A stretch of DNA of 64,000 nucleotides from JBDHWG01 sp046328525 (lineage in GTDB: Bacteria; Chloroflexota; Anaerolineae; Epilineales; JAHCIE01): assembly GCA_046328525.1 (NCBI GenBank), contig JAXLWK010000005.1, positions 186,001-250,000 of the forward strand. Direction: 5' to 3'. Position 1 is the first letter of the stretch. Each line of letters begins with the position of its first letter. The translations under genes and the position numbers were made by a program. Below, one piece after another: positions 15,664-24,656 of this stretch. The notes under the pieces were generated by a model. The model was not told where the DNA came from. It did no database searches and saw only the letters and a program-made list of their open reading frames with translations.

Positions 15664-16746
15664 CTACTGACGGCTTATGCTCAACTCTGGGTTCTGGAAG
15701 TTGGTATCGAACGTCCACACCCAGCGCCAGCCCTGGGCGTCGAACTCGACCTGGTACACCCACTCGTCGGGGCCGAGGGTGACAGTGTACCAGGCCCACG
15801 TCACCTCCTGGCCCGGCTTGATCGCCGGCTGCTGCGACAGGTCCACGCCGCCCCGGTCGGCGCTGTAGTAGTTCCCTTCCACCCAGCCCTTCCTGCGTTG
15901 GCCGGCGTAGATGAGAAAACTCGGACGCCAGGGCGGGTTGAGCGTCTGCTGCCCCTCGTTGGCGATGGTCAGCTTGAACTGGAAGCGCCGTCCGCCCGCC
16001 CGATTCTCCTGCTCATTGTACAGGTCGGACACGGCCAGCGCCAACGGCGGGCCGGAGGGACGCGGCAAAGCGGTGGCTGTCGGCGTCTCGGTGGGCGTGC
16101 CCGTCGGCTCCGGCGTGGCGGTCTCGGCCGTCGGCGTGGCGAGGGGAGCGGTCGGCGACGTGACGGGGGCGGTGGCAGCGGCGGCGGCGACACGACTCGG
16201 CGTGGGCGTCTCTCGCTGAGCCACGGTCGCCGCGGCCGCTGCCACAAGCCGCGTCACCGTGGCCGTCGGCGCATGCGGTGTCGGTGTCGCAATCGCCGCC
16301 GCCGCGGCGGCCGGCAGCCCCCGCGCAGCGCGCTCCTCGTTGACACGCCGCGCCGAGGTCACAATCCAGGCAACGGTCAGCAGGAATATCAAGACGCCGG
16401 CCCCGATAATCGCGGCCAGCACCTTGGGCATCTCGTCCGGCGTTCCAGAGCGGCGCTCGACCGTGGCGCGCGGGCGGCGCGGGGGAGCATAGCCGCCGGC
16501 AGCCGCGGCTGTCAGCGGCGCGGCGACGCGCCCGGCCGGTAGACGGCTGCGGTCGTATTGGGCACGCCGCTCAGGGTCGCGCAGCGTAGCGTAGGCGTTG
16601 TTGATCGCCTGCATGCGCGCGACCGCCTCCGGCGCGGGATTGACATCGGGGTGATACTGCCGGGCCAGGCGGCGGTACGCCGCGTCAATCTGCTCCTGGG
16701 TCGCCGTCGGCGCCACGCCCATGACGGCATAAAGGTCTTCGGTCAT
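15664..16746 (-). CDS. membrane-anchored J-domain (DnaJ-like) protein
   Basis: 360 residues. Residues 1-68 are a J domain ('DLYAVMGVAPTATQEQID', 'YRRLARQYHPDVNP' with HPD at 32-34, 'NAYATLRDPERRAQYD'), which should stimulate a DnaK ATPase. One TM follows ('VLAAIIGAGVLIFLLTVAWI', ~110-133), then a long Ala/Thr/Pro-rich linker (~145-255) and an outer C-terminal beta domain ('FQFKLTIANEGQQTLNPPW'). No zinc-finger or client-binding DnaJ domains. So the J domain is cytoplasmic and the beta domain extracellular (inference). ATG 16746 is chosen at the start of the J domain; ATG 16755 is an alternative. It has its own TATAAT upstream and lies just ahead of the helicase gene. Confidence 0.8.
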   Translation of the reverse strand: MTEDLYAVMGVAPTATQEQIDAAYRRLARQYHPDVNPAPEAVARMQAINNAYATLRDPERRAQYDRSRLPAGRVAAPLTAAAAGGYAPPRRPRATVERRSGTPDEMPKVLAAIIGAGVLIFLLTVAWIVTSARRVNEERAARGLPAAAAAAIATPTPHAPTATVTRLVAAAAATVAQRETPTPSRVAAAAATAPVTSPTAPLATPTAETATPEPTGTPTETPTATALPRPSGPPLALAVSDLYNEQENRAGGRRFQFKLTIANEGQQTLNPPWRPSFLIYAGQRRKGWVEGNYYSADRGGVDLSQQPAIKPGQEVTWAWYTVTLGPDEWVYQVEFDAQGWRWVWTFDTNFQNPELSISRQ

Positions 16747-16779
16747 GCCCCTCATTCGCTCGTACAAAGCATCGCTACA

Positions 16780-16785
16780 ATTATA
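16780..16785 (-). promoter_or_regulatory. -10 element of the J-domain gene
   Basis: TATAAT on the minus strand, with a weak TTCGCG 18 bases upstream. The start would be near 16773, giving a ~27-base leader. It is divergent to the adenine deaminase promoter at 16830-16859. Confidence 0.55.
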
Positions 16786-16829
16786 GGCCGCCTGGACAGC
16801 GCGCGCGAATTGCGCCGCTGCCGCCGACG

Positions 16830-16859
16830 TTGCCCACGCTCGCCGGTCCGGGCTATAAT
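16830..16859 (+). promoter_or_regulatory. promoter of adenine deaminase gene
   Basis: TTGCCC (16830-16835), 18-base spacer, perfect TATAAT (16854-16859); start near 16866, about 70 bases before ATG 16937. No PurR-like box or purine-riboswitch fold was recognised in the leader. Confidence 0.6.
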
Positions 16860-16936
16860 ACCTGGAATAGCTTGCGGCAGCCGGGTATTCTGCCGTCGGC
16901 AAGCCCCCCCCAATCATCCAACCCGACGAGGTAGCC

Positions 16937-18649
16937 ATGACCCTGGATGAACTGATTCAAGTCGCGCGCGGCGAGCATCCGGCGGAGATGGTCCTCCGCA
17001 ACGCTCGCCTCGTCAACGTTTACTCCGGCGCGATCGAGGAAACCGACATCGCCGTCGCCGGCCGCCGCGTCGCCGGCGTCGGTCCGGGCTATCACGCGCC
17101 CGTCGAAATAGACCTGGCCGGCAAGTACGTGACCCCCGGCCTGATCGACTCCCACATGCACGTCGAAAGCTCGATGGTCACGGTGGCCGAGTTCGCCCGC
17201 GCCGTCGTCCCCCAGGGCGTCACCACCGTCGTCGTAGACCCGCACGAGCTGGCGAACGTCCTCGGCCTGGACGGCATCCGCTACATCCTCGACGCCAGCA
17301 AGTTCAACCCCCTGTCCGTGTACGTCATGGTCTCGTCCTGCGTCCCAGCCACCGACATGGAGACCTCCGGCGCGCGCCTGCGCAGCTACGACCTGTACCC
17401 CTTTCTCAAGGAGAAGTGGGTGCTGGGGCTGGCCGAGGTGATGAACTATCCCGGCGTCATCCACCGCGACCCCGACATGCTGGAGAAGCTCACCATCGCG
17501 GCGGACAAGCGGGTGGACGGCCACGCGCCGGGGCTGATGGGCGCCGACCTGAACGCCTACATCGCCGCCGGGGTGCGCTCCGACCACGAGTGCACCACCG
17601 TCGCAGAGGCGCAGGCCAAGCTCAACCGGGGCATGTACATCATGATCCGCGAGGCGTCCAACGCCCGCAACCTGGAGCCGCTGCTGCCCCTGGTCACGCC
17701 CGCCAACGCCCGCCGCTGCATGTTCGCCACCGACGACCGCACCCCCGCCGACATCATGGACGAGGGCCACGTCAACTTCATGCTGCGCAAGGCGGTGAGC
17801 CTGGGCCTGGACCCGATCCTCGCCATCCAGATGGCGACGATCAACGTCGCCGAGTATTTCGGCTTGCGAGACTACGGCGGCCTCGCGCCGGGCCGCTGGG
17901 CCGACATGGTGGTCTTCGACGACCTGACGGAGTTCCGCGCCCGCCAGGTCTATCGCGGTGGCGAGCTTGTCGCCGAGGACGGCCAGCTCGTCGTGCCGAC
18001 GTCGCCCCGCGCCGTCCAGCTCCGCGGCACGGTCAACATTCACCAGGTGCGCGTCGAGGATTTCCAGATTCCGGCGCAGGGCGCGGAGGCGCGCGTCATC
18101 GGCCTCATCCCCGACCAGATCGTCACGCGCAGTCTGGTCATGGGAGTCAAGACCGAGGACGGCCTGGCCGTCGCCGACGTGGAACGCGACATGCTCAAGC
18201 TGGCGGTGGTGGAGCGCCACCACGCCTCCGGCAATGTCGGCCTCGGCTTCGTCCAGGGCTTCGGGCTGAAGCGCGGCGCGCTCGCCTCCTCCGTCGCCCA
18301 CGACTCCCACAATATCGTCGTCGTCGGTACGAACGACGCGGACATGCTGGCCGCGACGCTCCAGGTGGCGCGCTTGCAAGGCGGCCAGTGCGTCGTCGCC
18401 GACGGCGAGACACTGGCGGCGCTGCCCCTGCCCATCGCCGGCCTGATGTCCGACCAGCCGATGGCCGTCGTGCGTGATCAGCAGGACCGTCTCGACGCTG
18501 CCGCCCGCAGCCTGGGCGTCGCCCTGCACTCGCCGTTCATGGCGTTGAGCTTCCTGGCCCTGCCGGTCATCCCGGCGCTGAAGCTCACGGACCGCGGCCT
18601 GGTGGACGTGGTAGAGTTCGCGCCGGTAGATCTGTTTGTGGACTCGTAG
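16937..18649 (+). CDS. ade: adenine deaminase
   Basis: 570 residues, full length for the Ade/AdeC amidohydrolase family, which converts adenine to hypoxanthine and ammonia in purine salvage. The metal-binding signature 'GLIDSHMHVESSM' follows 'AGKYVTPG'. 'VVVDPHELANVLGLDGI', 'GHAPGLMGADLNAYIAAG', 'SDHECTTVAEA' and 'FATDDRTPADIMDEGHVNF' are all conserved family segments. The C-terminal domain includes 'HHASGNVGLGFVQGFGLKRG' and ends 'KLTDRGLVDVVEFAPVDLF'. It is monocistronic with its own promoter. The TAG stop is followed in the same frame by a Uma2 fragment, so readthrough would append 57 residues. Confidence 0.95.
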   Translation: MTLDELIQVARGEHPAEMVLRNARLVNVYSGAIEETDIAVAGRRVAGVGPGYHAPVEIDLAGKYVTPGLIDSHMHVESSMVTVAEFARAVVPQGVTTVVVDPHELANVLGLDGIRYILDASKFNPLSVYVMVSSCVPATDMETSGARLRSYDLYPFLKEKWVLGLAEVMNYPGVIHRDPDMLEKLTIAADKRVDGHAPGLMGADLNAYIAAGVRSDHECTTVAEAQAKLNRGMYIMIREASNARNLEPLLPLVTPANARRCMFATDDRTPADIMDEGHVNFMLRKAVSLGLDPILAIQMATINVAEYFGLRDYGGLAPGRWADMVVFDDLTEFRARQVYRGGELVAEDGQLVVPTSPRAVQLRGTVNIHQVRVEDFQIPAQGAEARVIGLIPDQIVTRSLVMGVKTEDGLAVADVERDMLKLAVVERHHASGNVGLGFVQGFGLKRGALASSVAHDSHNIVVVGTNDADMLAATLQVARLQGGQCVVADGETLAALPLPIAGLMSDQPMAVVRDQQDRLDAAARSLGVALHSPFMALSFLALPVIPALKLTDRGLVDVVEFAPVDLFVDS

Positions 18650-18823
18650 GACGACTACTTCTCTATCGGCGTCGCGCAGGTCTGGATTGTCGAGCCGGAC
18701 ACGCGCTCCGTCCTTGTCTTCCGCTCCGCCACGGCCTTCGAGAAACTCGACGTGGACGACAGCCTGGTCGGCGACGGCGCACTCGCCGGCCTCACCCTCC
18801 CCATCGGCGCCCTGTTCGCGTAA
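18650..18823 (+). pseudogene. C-terminal fragment of a Uma2-family gene, in frame after ade
   Basis: Directly after the ade stop and in the same frame the DNA encodes 'DDYFSIGVAQVWIVEPDTRS' then 'VLVFRS', 'DDSLVGDGALAGLTLPIGAL' and TAA (18821-18823). This is the C-terminal third of a Uma2 (DUF820) PD-(D/E)XK nuclease: compare 'YGVRLVWVVEPKTQTVTVYR' in the intact gene at 31321-31878. The N-terminal and catalytic parts and any start are missing, so this is a deletion remnant. Confidence 0.7.
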
Positions 18824-18841
18824 TTCCCTTGCGTAGCCCAC

Positions 18842-18868
18842 TGAGTCGCGTCTGATAGGCGCGACTCA
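18842..18868. terminator. hairpin between convergent ade/Uma2 remnant and antitoxin-like gene
   Basis: Arms TGAGTCGCG (18842-18850) and CGCGACTCA (18860-18868), 9 bp with a 9-base loop; overlaps the last codon of the minus-strand gene. No T-tract, so termination is only suggested by position. Confidence 0.35.
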
Positions 18869-19054
18869 AACGGCGACCCGGCGGCGCGCGAGGTTGGCGA
18901 GGGCGTCCCGCTGCTCGTCCGTCGTCCTCGCAAATCGGCTGTCCCAGGCTTGCTCGTCAGCAAGATCGGCTAGAATGCGCGCGGCGGTGGCATCCTGCAC
19001 ATCGTCGGGCGGTTTCTCAACCTCGGCAATTGCTCGCTGAAGTAATTCGGTCAT
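18866..19054 (-). CDS. small antitoxin-like protein
   Basis: 62 residues: 'TELLQRAIAEVEKPPDDVQD' then 'ATAARILADLADEQAWDSRF'. It resembles the small family whose members read 'LP.EEQDAIA..IL.EL.DE..WD..F' and are often found as antitoxins beside RelE- or PIN-type toxins. No toxin gene is next to it: a Uma2 fragment lies downstream and mutS2 is divergent upstream. ATG with a GGAGGT-like RBS. Either an orphan antitoxin or a solitary regulatory protein. Confidence 0.6.
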   Translation of the reverse strand: MTELLQRAIAEVEKPPDDVQDATAARILADLADEQAWDSRFARTTDEQRDALANLARRRVAV

Positions 19055-19154
19055 TGGGACCTCCGTACCTCAATTGCGTTCCGTCACACGCAAATTATAG
19101 GCTGAGTAGTACGTTTGGGGGATAACCGGCGTCTAAAGATAGGCCGAATGCCCT

Positions 19155-19183
19155 TTGACGCAGAGCGCCGCGCCTTCTAGAAT
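19155..19183 (+). promoter_or_regulatory. promoter of mutS2
   Basis: TTGACG (19155-19160), 17-base spacer, TAGAAT (19178-19183). Start near 19190, so the leader carries the AACGACTGAAGTCGTT hairpin at 19197-19212. Confidence 0.7.
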
Positions 19184-19196
19184 AGATAGCTGGGAG

Positions 19197-19217
19197 AACG
19201 ACTGAAGTCGTTACTAC
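19197..19217 (+). repeat. 21-bp palindrome family R3, copy in the mutS2 leader
   Basis: AACGACTGAAGTCGTT followed by ACTAC; the first 16 bases are a perfect hairpin with a two-base loop. Other copies, with AGCGACTGAAGTCGCTACTA as consensus, are at 40415-40435 and, as an inverted pair, at 49813-49868. Confidence 0.7.
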
Positions 19218-19239
19218 ATTTGAGTTACGGATACGGATA

Positions 19240-21681
19240 ATGAATAGTCGCTCATTGAGAGTTCTCGAATTCGATAAAGTCTTGAGCCACCTGGCCGAGC
19301 ACACGTCGTTCAGCGCCGGCCGCGAGCTGGCGCTCACCCTCGCGCCCAGCGCCGACTTCGACGAGGTTGCGCGGCGGCAGGAGGAGACGGCCCAGGCGAA
19401 AGAGTGGGTCGCGCAGAAAGGCGACGTCTCCCTCGGCGGAGCGCGCGACATTCGCGGCCACATCCGTCACGCCGTCATCGGCTCCACGCTCCAGCCGCCC
19501 GACCTGCTCGAAGTCGCCGATACCCTGCGCGCTGTGCGCAGCCTGCGCAAGGAGCTGGCGCGCCTGGAGGAGCGGCTACCGCACATGGCCGCGCTGCTCA
19601 AGCGCATGTCCGAGCGCCCCGCGCTCCACCAGGCCATCGGGATGGCGATCAACGACAGCGCCGAGGTCGTGGACACGGCCAGCCCCGAGCTGGCGCGCAT
19701 CCGCCGCGAGCTGGCCGTCGCCCGCTCCCAGGTCATGGACCGCCTCCACCGCCTCCTCGGTTCCTCTGACGCTCGCAAGTACATGCAGGACGCCATCATC
19801 ACCGAGCGCGACGGGCGCTACGTCATCCCCATCAAAGCCGACTTCAAGGGCCGCATCCCCGGCCTCGTCCATGACGTGTCGGCGTCGGGGCAGACGCTGT
19901 TCGTCGAACCGCTGGCCGTCGTCGAGGCAGGCAACAAAGTGCGGCAGTTGGTGAGCGAGGAGGGGCGCGAGATCGAGCGCATCCTGCGCGAGCTGACCGC
20001 CCTCGTCGCCCAGGACGCCAACGAGCTGAGCGAGACCGTGGCGGCGCTGGCCGAGATGGACCTGGCCCTCGCCAAAGCCCGCTACGCCTTCACCCTGCGC
20101 TGTGTCTCGCCGGAGCTAATGCGCGCCCGCACGCGCAGCTTCGAGGAGCGACGCAAGGCCGCGCGCAAGAATGGGGAGACACCGGACGAGGAACGCTACC
20201 CGGTGGTCAACGGGCCGCGCTTCAAGTACACCCGCGCCCGCCACCCGCTGCTGAACCCGGCGACAGTCGTGCCGATTGACGTCTACGTCGGCGACGACTT
20301 CCGCATCCTGGTCATCACCGGCCCCAACACCGGCGGCAAGACCGTCGCGCTGAAGACGGTTGGCCTGCTGACGCTCATGGCCCAGGCCGGGTTGCAGATA
20401 CCTGCCGCCGACGGCTCGGTGATGACGCCGTTCAGCGGCGTCTACGCCGACATCGGCGACGAGCAGAGCATCGAGCAGAGCCTCTCGACGTTCTCAGGCC
20501 ACATGAGCAACATCGTCGAGATTCTGCGCCAGGTGGACAACCGTTCCCTCGTCCTGCTCGACGAGTTGGGCGCGGGCACCGATCCCGTCGAAGGCTCGGC
20601 CCTGGCGCGGGCGATCCTGGAGACGTTCTTGGAGCGCAAGATTACCGTGGTCGGCACAACGCACTACTCCGAGCTGAAGGCGTTCGCGTATGGCACGCCC
20701 GGCGTCGTCAACGCCTCGGTCGAGTTCGACGTAGACACGCTCTCGCCGACCTACGAGCTGACCATTGGCCTGCCCGGCCGCTCCAACGCCTTCGCCATCG
20801 CCCAGCGCCTCGGCCTGTCGAGCGCCGTTCTCGCCCGCGCCCGCCAGTGGCTCTCCGACGCCGACGTGGCGATGGAGGACATGCTCGGCGACATCAAGGC
20901 GGCGCGCGAGGCGACGTTCGCGGCCCGCGCCGAGGCGGAGCGGCGACAGAAGGAGATGGGCGACGCCGAGTCTGCCCTCAAGGAGCGCCTGGCCGAGGCC
21001 GAGCGGGAGCGCGTCGCCATCCTCAACAAGGCGCGCGAGGAGGCGGAGCTAGAGCTGAAGCTGGTGCGCGAGGAGCTAAAGGACCTGCGCGCCGAGCTGC
21101 GCCGCGCTCGCCGCGATGTCGCCGCCCCCGCCGAGATCAACACCCTGATGGAGCGCATCGAGCGGTTGGCCGACGACGTCGCACCGGAGGTCATGCCGCC
21201 CGCGCCGACCGCGCCCGGTGTCGCGGACCTGGCGTCGGGCAGCCCGGTGCGCGTGGCGTCCCTGGGCGCAATCGGCGAGGTCATCGGCATCACGGGCGCG
21301 ACTGCCGAGGTACAGGTCGGCGCGCTGCGGGTGAAGGTGCCGGTGACGAGCCTGGAGCCGCTGGCGGCCCCCGCCCGGCGCACCCCCCTACCGCAGGACA
21401 TCCACGTCACCACCGTCGCCCCCCAGGCCGACGTCAAGATAGAGCTGGACCTGCGCGGCGAGCGCGCCGAGGAGGCGCTTCGCCTGATCGAAGACTACCT
21501 GGACGACGCCTACCTGGCCGGCCTGCACAAGGTGCGCATCATTCACGGCAAAGGCACGGGCGCGCTCCGCAAGGCGTCTCGCGAGTTGCTGGCGAGCCAC
21601 CCCCTCGTGGCCTCGTTCCGCGCCGGCGACCGCTACGAGGGCGACGAGGGCGTGACGGTCGTCGAGATGGTGCGCGGCTAA
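19240..21681 (+). CDS. mutS2: MutS2 (endonuclease/ribosome-rescue ATPase)
   Basis: 813 residues, usual length. It has a core/lever region, then the ATPase: Walker A 'GPNTGGKT' (361-368), 'STFSGHMSNIVEILRQVDNR' and Walker B 'SLVLLDELGAGTDP', 'TTHYSELKAFAY'. A coiled coil follows (~530-620, rich in Glu/Arg/Lys). The C-terminal Smr domain (~730-813) shows 'ELDLRGERAEEAL', 'VRIIHGKGTGALR' and 'GVTVVEM'. There is no mismatch-binding domain, which is the mark of MutS2. It acts on branched DNA or collided ribosomes in the cytoplasm. The promoter is clear; the RBS (GGATA) is weak. Confidence 0.95.
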   Translation: MNSRSLRVLEFDKVLSHLAEHTSFSAGRELALTLAPSADFDEVARRQEETAQAKEWVAQKGDVSLGGARDIRGHIRHAVIGSTLQPPDLLEVADTLRAVRSLRKELARLEERLPHMAALLKRMSERPALHQAIGMAINDSAEVVDTASPELARIRRELAVARSQVMDRLHRLLGSSDARKYMQDAIITERDGRYVIPIKADFKGRIPGLVHDVSASGQTLFVEPLAVVEAGNKVRQLVSEEGREIERILRELTALVAQDANELSETVAALAEMDLALAKARYAFTLRCVSPELMRARTRSFEERRKAARKNGETPDEERYPVVNGPRFKYTRARHPLLNPATVVPIDVYVGDDFRILVITGPNTGGKTVALKTVGLLTLMAQAGLQIPAADGSVMTPFSGVYADIGDEQSIEQSLSTFSGHMSNIVEILRQVDNRSLVLLDELGAGTDPVEGSALARAILETFLERKITVVGTTHYSELKAFAYGTPGVVNASVEFDVDTLSPTYELTIGLPGRSNAFAIAQRLGLSSAVLARARQWLSDADVAMEDMLGDIKAAREATFAARAEAERRQKEMGDAESALKERLAEAERERVAILNKAREEAELELKLVREELKDLRAELRRARRDVAAPAEINTLMERIERLADDVAPEVMPPAPTAPGVADLASGSPVRVASLGAIGEVIGITGATAEVQVGALRVKVPVTSLEPLAAPARRTPLPQDIHVTTVAPQADVKIELDLRGERAEEALRLIEDYLDDAYLAGLHKVRIIHGKGTGALRKASRELLASHPLVASFRAGDRYEGDEGVTVVEMVRG

Positions 21682-21714
21682 TCTCACACTCACATTCTAC
21701 CAAGTCAAGTGTGC

Positions 21715-21720
21715 TATAAT
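21715..21720 (+). promoter_or_regulatory. -10 element upstream of the phosphatase-fold membrane protein gene
   Basis: Perfect TATAAT 34 bases after the mutS2 stop; no good -35. The leader would be ~125 bases and contains a 10-bp hairpin, GCCTCCCGGC with GCCGGGAGGC (21774-21796), without T-tract. Confidence 0.5.
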
Positions 21721-21850
21721 TTCGCGGCGTGTCCGTTCTGGACTCGCCGCTCCGTCATGCTGAGGGAACGCGAGCCTCCCGGCGTGGCCGGGAGGCCCTT
21801 CGCCCTACTCAGGGCGACAAGAAATTGTTTCGCCGCCGGAAAGAGAGCTT

Positions 21851-23890
21851 ATGTCGCCTGTCCGTTCGTGGGCGGTCAGCCCGTGGCGGCCCGTCATCAT
21901 AGCCTCCATCCTCTTACTCGCCACGGCGCTGGGCGCATGGGGGTGGCTGCGCGCGCTCTCGGCGAGTGCGCGCGATTACCGCCCCCTGAGCCTCGCCCTG
22001 CCCTTGACGAGCGCGTCGGCGCCGGCGGGCGAGCGATCCTCCGCCGCCAGCGCCCCCCTGGCGCAAAGCGTGGCGCTGGTGGTGGTTAGCGGGCTGCGCG
22101 CCGACATCCTGCGCCGCATGCCGACGCTCACCGACCTGTCGGGGCGGGGCGCGCTGGCCGACGTCGTCGTCGAGCCGCTGCCGAGCGAGTCGGCGGCGTG
22201 GGGGGCGCTGCTGACGGGCGCAGGCCCGGAACTCAGCGGCGCGCCGCTGTTGGCCGGGTCTCAAGCGCCGGCGCGGCCGCTGAGCGCCGATACCCTGTTG
22301 GCGTCGGCAGCCCGCGCCGGGTTGTCCGCGGCGGTGTTCAGCCGTGGGCCGTGGGATAGCCTGATTCCGGACGCCTTCATGCGCGGCGGACTGGCCCCAA
22401 CCGGCTTTAGCCAGGTCGCCGCCGCCGACAGCGCCGCCACGGACGCCGCGCGGGACGCCGTTCGGCGCGGAACGACGGACCTGATCGTCCTGCCGTACCA
22501 CCACGTCGCCGTCGCCGCCGCGACGTTCGGCCCCGAGAGCATCGAATACCTGCGCGCCGCGCAGACGGTGGACGCCGACATCGCCGCGCTGCTCAAGGAT
22601 GTTGACCTGCGGCGAACGGCCGTGGTTATCACGGCCGACCGGGGGCTGAGCGACCGCGCCACCCTTACCGACGACACGCCGCGCGTGCCGCTCCTGATCC
22701 TCGGCCCGCAGGTGAAGCCCGGCGCGTATGGCCCGTACTCGCAGGCCGATGTGGCCCCGACGGTCGCGGCGATTCTGGGCATCCCCCCGCCGACCCATGC
22801 GCGCGGCATTACGCGCATGGAGATGCTCGACGCGGCGGATGGGGCGCGGGCGCAGCGGGGCATCGCCGACGCCGCCCAGAAGATAGCGCTGGCGTCCGCC
22901 CTGGCCCAGTCCTACGGCGACGCGCGCCTGCGGCGTCAGGTGGCCGACGAGGCCGACGGGCTGCGGGTGATTACGACGACGGCCGAGCTAGGCAACGACG
23001 CCGGCGCGTGGCGGCTGGCCGAGCCGACGGCGCTCGCCGCCCAGGGGCGCGCCGACGAGGTGCGGCGCGGCGCCCTCGACGACGCGGCGGACCGGCGGCT
23101 TCTGCCGGCGTTGCTGTGGGGCGCGCTCCTGCTCGCCGCGACACTATGGCGCGTGAGCCTGACGCGCCTGGCGCTCATCGGCGCGGCAGCGGTGGCATTC
23201 GTGTTGCACCTGGGACAGTTGGAGGCCCAGGCGTCGGCGTTCGGCCTCTCCCTGGCCGCGGCCGAGATCACGCGGGGCATGGCCCTCGCCCTCCTTCTCG
23301 CCGGCGGGTTGGGGGTGTGGTGGCTGTGGGCGCGCCGCGACCCACGCGCCGCGCGGCTGACGGCGGCGGCGGGCCTTGCTGTCGCGACGCTGGCCGTCGC
23401 AACCCTCGCCCCGCCCAGGCCGGTGACGCTGAACGGCTTCCTCGTCGGCGCGCCCGTCGCCCGGGTCATCGTCCTCCGCGCGGCGCTGGCCCTGGCCTGG
23501 GGAGCGGCGGTGACGCTGGCCCTGGTCTGGTGGCGGAGCGACGACGGTGAGGCGCACCGGCTGGGGGCCGCGCGGACGGCAGGGCTGATGGGCCGCTATG
23601 CCGTCGCCCTGGCGGCGCTGCTCAGCCTCCAACTGGCGGCCACGTGGTTTCTCGTGGGGCCGACGATTGGGGAGTTTTTGCCGGCGGCGGCGGTTGTGTT
23701 CCTGGAGGGGGTGACGCTGACGATGTTAGTGGCCGTGGGCGTGGGCGGGCTGCTCGCGCCGTGGCCGACGGCGGTGATATATCTGGTTGGGGTATTCCGT
23801 GGGCATGACGTGGCGACCGAACCAGTGACCAACACGGGACAAGCCTACCAGGAAGCGAACCAGGAACGTGAACACGTATTTTGGAGGTAG
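21851..23890 (+). CDS. polytopic membrane protein with a degenerate alkaline-phosphatase-fold domain
   Basis: 679 residues: TM near residues 17-32, an outer alkaline-phosphatase/sulfatase-like domain (~70-340), then several TMs (~380-660). The fold is recognisable from 'ALVVVSGLRAD', 'PTLTDLSGRGALADVVVEPL', 'PSESAAWGALLTGAGPEL' and 'YSQADVAPTVAAILGIPPP'. Two metal ligands are changed: the Asp of the usual DG(L/M)R is Ser80, and the DHG motif is D263-R264-G265. So it is probably not an active two-metal hydrolase. The downstream histidine phosphatase RBS overlaps its stop, so they are coupled. Lipid or glycan handling is possible but unproven. Confidence 0.65.
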   Translation: MSPVRSWAVSPWRPVIIASILLLATALGAWGWLRALSASARDYRPLSLALPLTSASAPAGERSSAASAPLAQSVALVVVSGLRADILRRMPTLTDLSGRGALADVVVEPLPSESAAWGALLTGAGPELSGAPLLAGSQAPARPLSADTLLASAARAGLSAAVFSRGPWDSLIPDAFMRGGLAPTGFSQVAAADSAATDAARDAVRRGTTDLIVLPYHHVAVAAATFGPESIEYLRAAQTVDADIAALLKDVDLRRTAVVITADRGLSDRATLTDDTPRVPLLILGPQVKPGAYGPYSQADVAPTVAAILGIPPPTHARGITRMEMLDAADGARAQRGIADAAQKIALASALAQSYGDARLRRQVADEADGLRVITTTAELGNDAGAWRLAEPTALAAQGRADEVRRGALDDAADRRLLPALLWGALLLAATLWRVSLTRLALIGAAAVAFVLHLGQLEAQASAFGLSLAAAEITRGMALALLLAGGLGVWWLWARRDPRAARLTAAAGLAVATLAVATLAPPRPVTLNGFLVGAPVARVIVLRAALALAWGAAVTLALVWWRSDDGEAHRLGAARTAGLMGRYAVALAALLSLQLAATWFLVGPTIGEFLPAAAVVFLEGVTLTMLVAVGVGGLLAPWPTAVIYLVGVFRGHDVATEPVTNTGQAYQEANQEREHVFWR

Positions 23891-23894
23891 CGTT

Positions 23895-24653
23895 ATGGAT
23901 GTTGGAAGCTCTACGAGGTTGTACTTGATTCGCCACGGTGAGGCGTGGAGCAACGTCGAGCCGGTAATTGGTGGGATGAGGGGCGACCGCGGCCTGACGC
24001 CACTGGGCTTCGCCCAGGCCGAGCGGCTGCGCGACCGCCTGGCCGCGACACGCGAGATTGACGCCGATGTCGTGATCGCCAGCACCCTGCCCCGCGCGCG
24101 CCAGACGGCGGAGATCATCGCGCCCGCCCTGGGCCAGCCAATCGTCTGGGATGACGACATCCAGGAGCTGCGGCCCGGCTCGTCCGACGGTATCACCCTA
24201 GACGAGTTGCAGGCGACGTATGGCATCCCCGACTTTCGCTCGAACCCGTTTCGGCCGATGGCGCCCGACGGGGAGAACTGGCCGGAGTTCATGCTGCGCA
24301 TCGGAACCGCCCTGAACCGCATCACCCGCGAGCACGCCGGCAAGACCATCGTCCTTGTGACCCACGGCGGCGTCATTGACGCCTCGTTCCTGTACTTCAT
24401 GCGCATCAACACCCTGGCCGTGCCGCCCGTCGAGCTGTCGCCCCACAACACGTCCATCACCCTCTGGGAGCAGCGCACCCGCAACGGCCAGGCTGTCCGC
24501 TGGCGGCTCGTCAGCTACAACGACGTGTTCCACCTGCGCGACATCGGCCACCGCGAGCCGACGCTGTGGGAGGACCTGGCCCACGAGCCGCAGGTCGGCG
24601 CGGACAAACCGTCGGTGCCGCTGCCCACCGAGAACAGCCACGCGAAAGGTTAG
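23895..24653 (+). CDS. histidine phosphatase family protein (phosphoglycerate-mutase-like)
   Basis: 252 residues. Catalytic 'LYLIRHGEAWSN' (RHG) is at residues ~9-20, the second catalytic region is 'VTHGGVIDASF', and 'STLPRARQTAEIIAPALG' and 'IQELRPGSSDG' are family segments. It should remove phosphate from a small molecule through a phospho-His intermediate; the substrate cannot be read. ATG 23895 has GGAGG seven bases upstream inside the previous gene's stop region. Three bases separate it from rfbD. Confidence 0.85.
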   Translation: MDVGSSTRLYLIRHGEAWSNVEPVIGGMRGDRGLTPLGFAQAERLRDRLAATREIDADVVIASTLPRARQTAEIIAPALGQPIVWDDDIQELRPGSSDGITLDELQATYGIPDFRSNPFRPMAPDGENWPEFMLRIGTALNRITREHAGKTIVLVTHGGVIDASFLYFMRINTLAVPPVELSPHNTSITLWEQRTRNGQAVRWRLVSYNDVFHLRDIGHREPTLWEDLAHEPQVGADKPSVPLPTENSHAKG

Positions 24654-24656
24654 CGC

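Noticed and set aside
16853..18841. A 662-codon open frame antisense to adenine deaminase
   Set aside because: The plus strand encodes a complete, motif-rich Ade protein. The antisense product is His/Asp/Gly/Val-biased, as expected for the mirror frame of a GC-rich gene.
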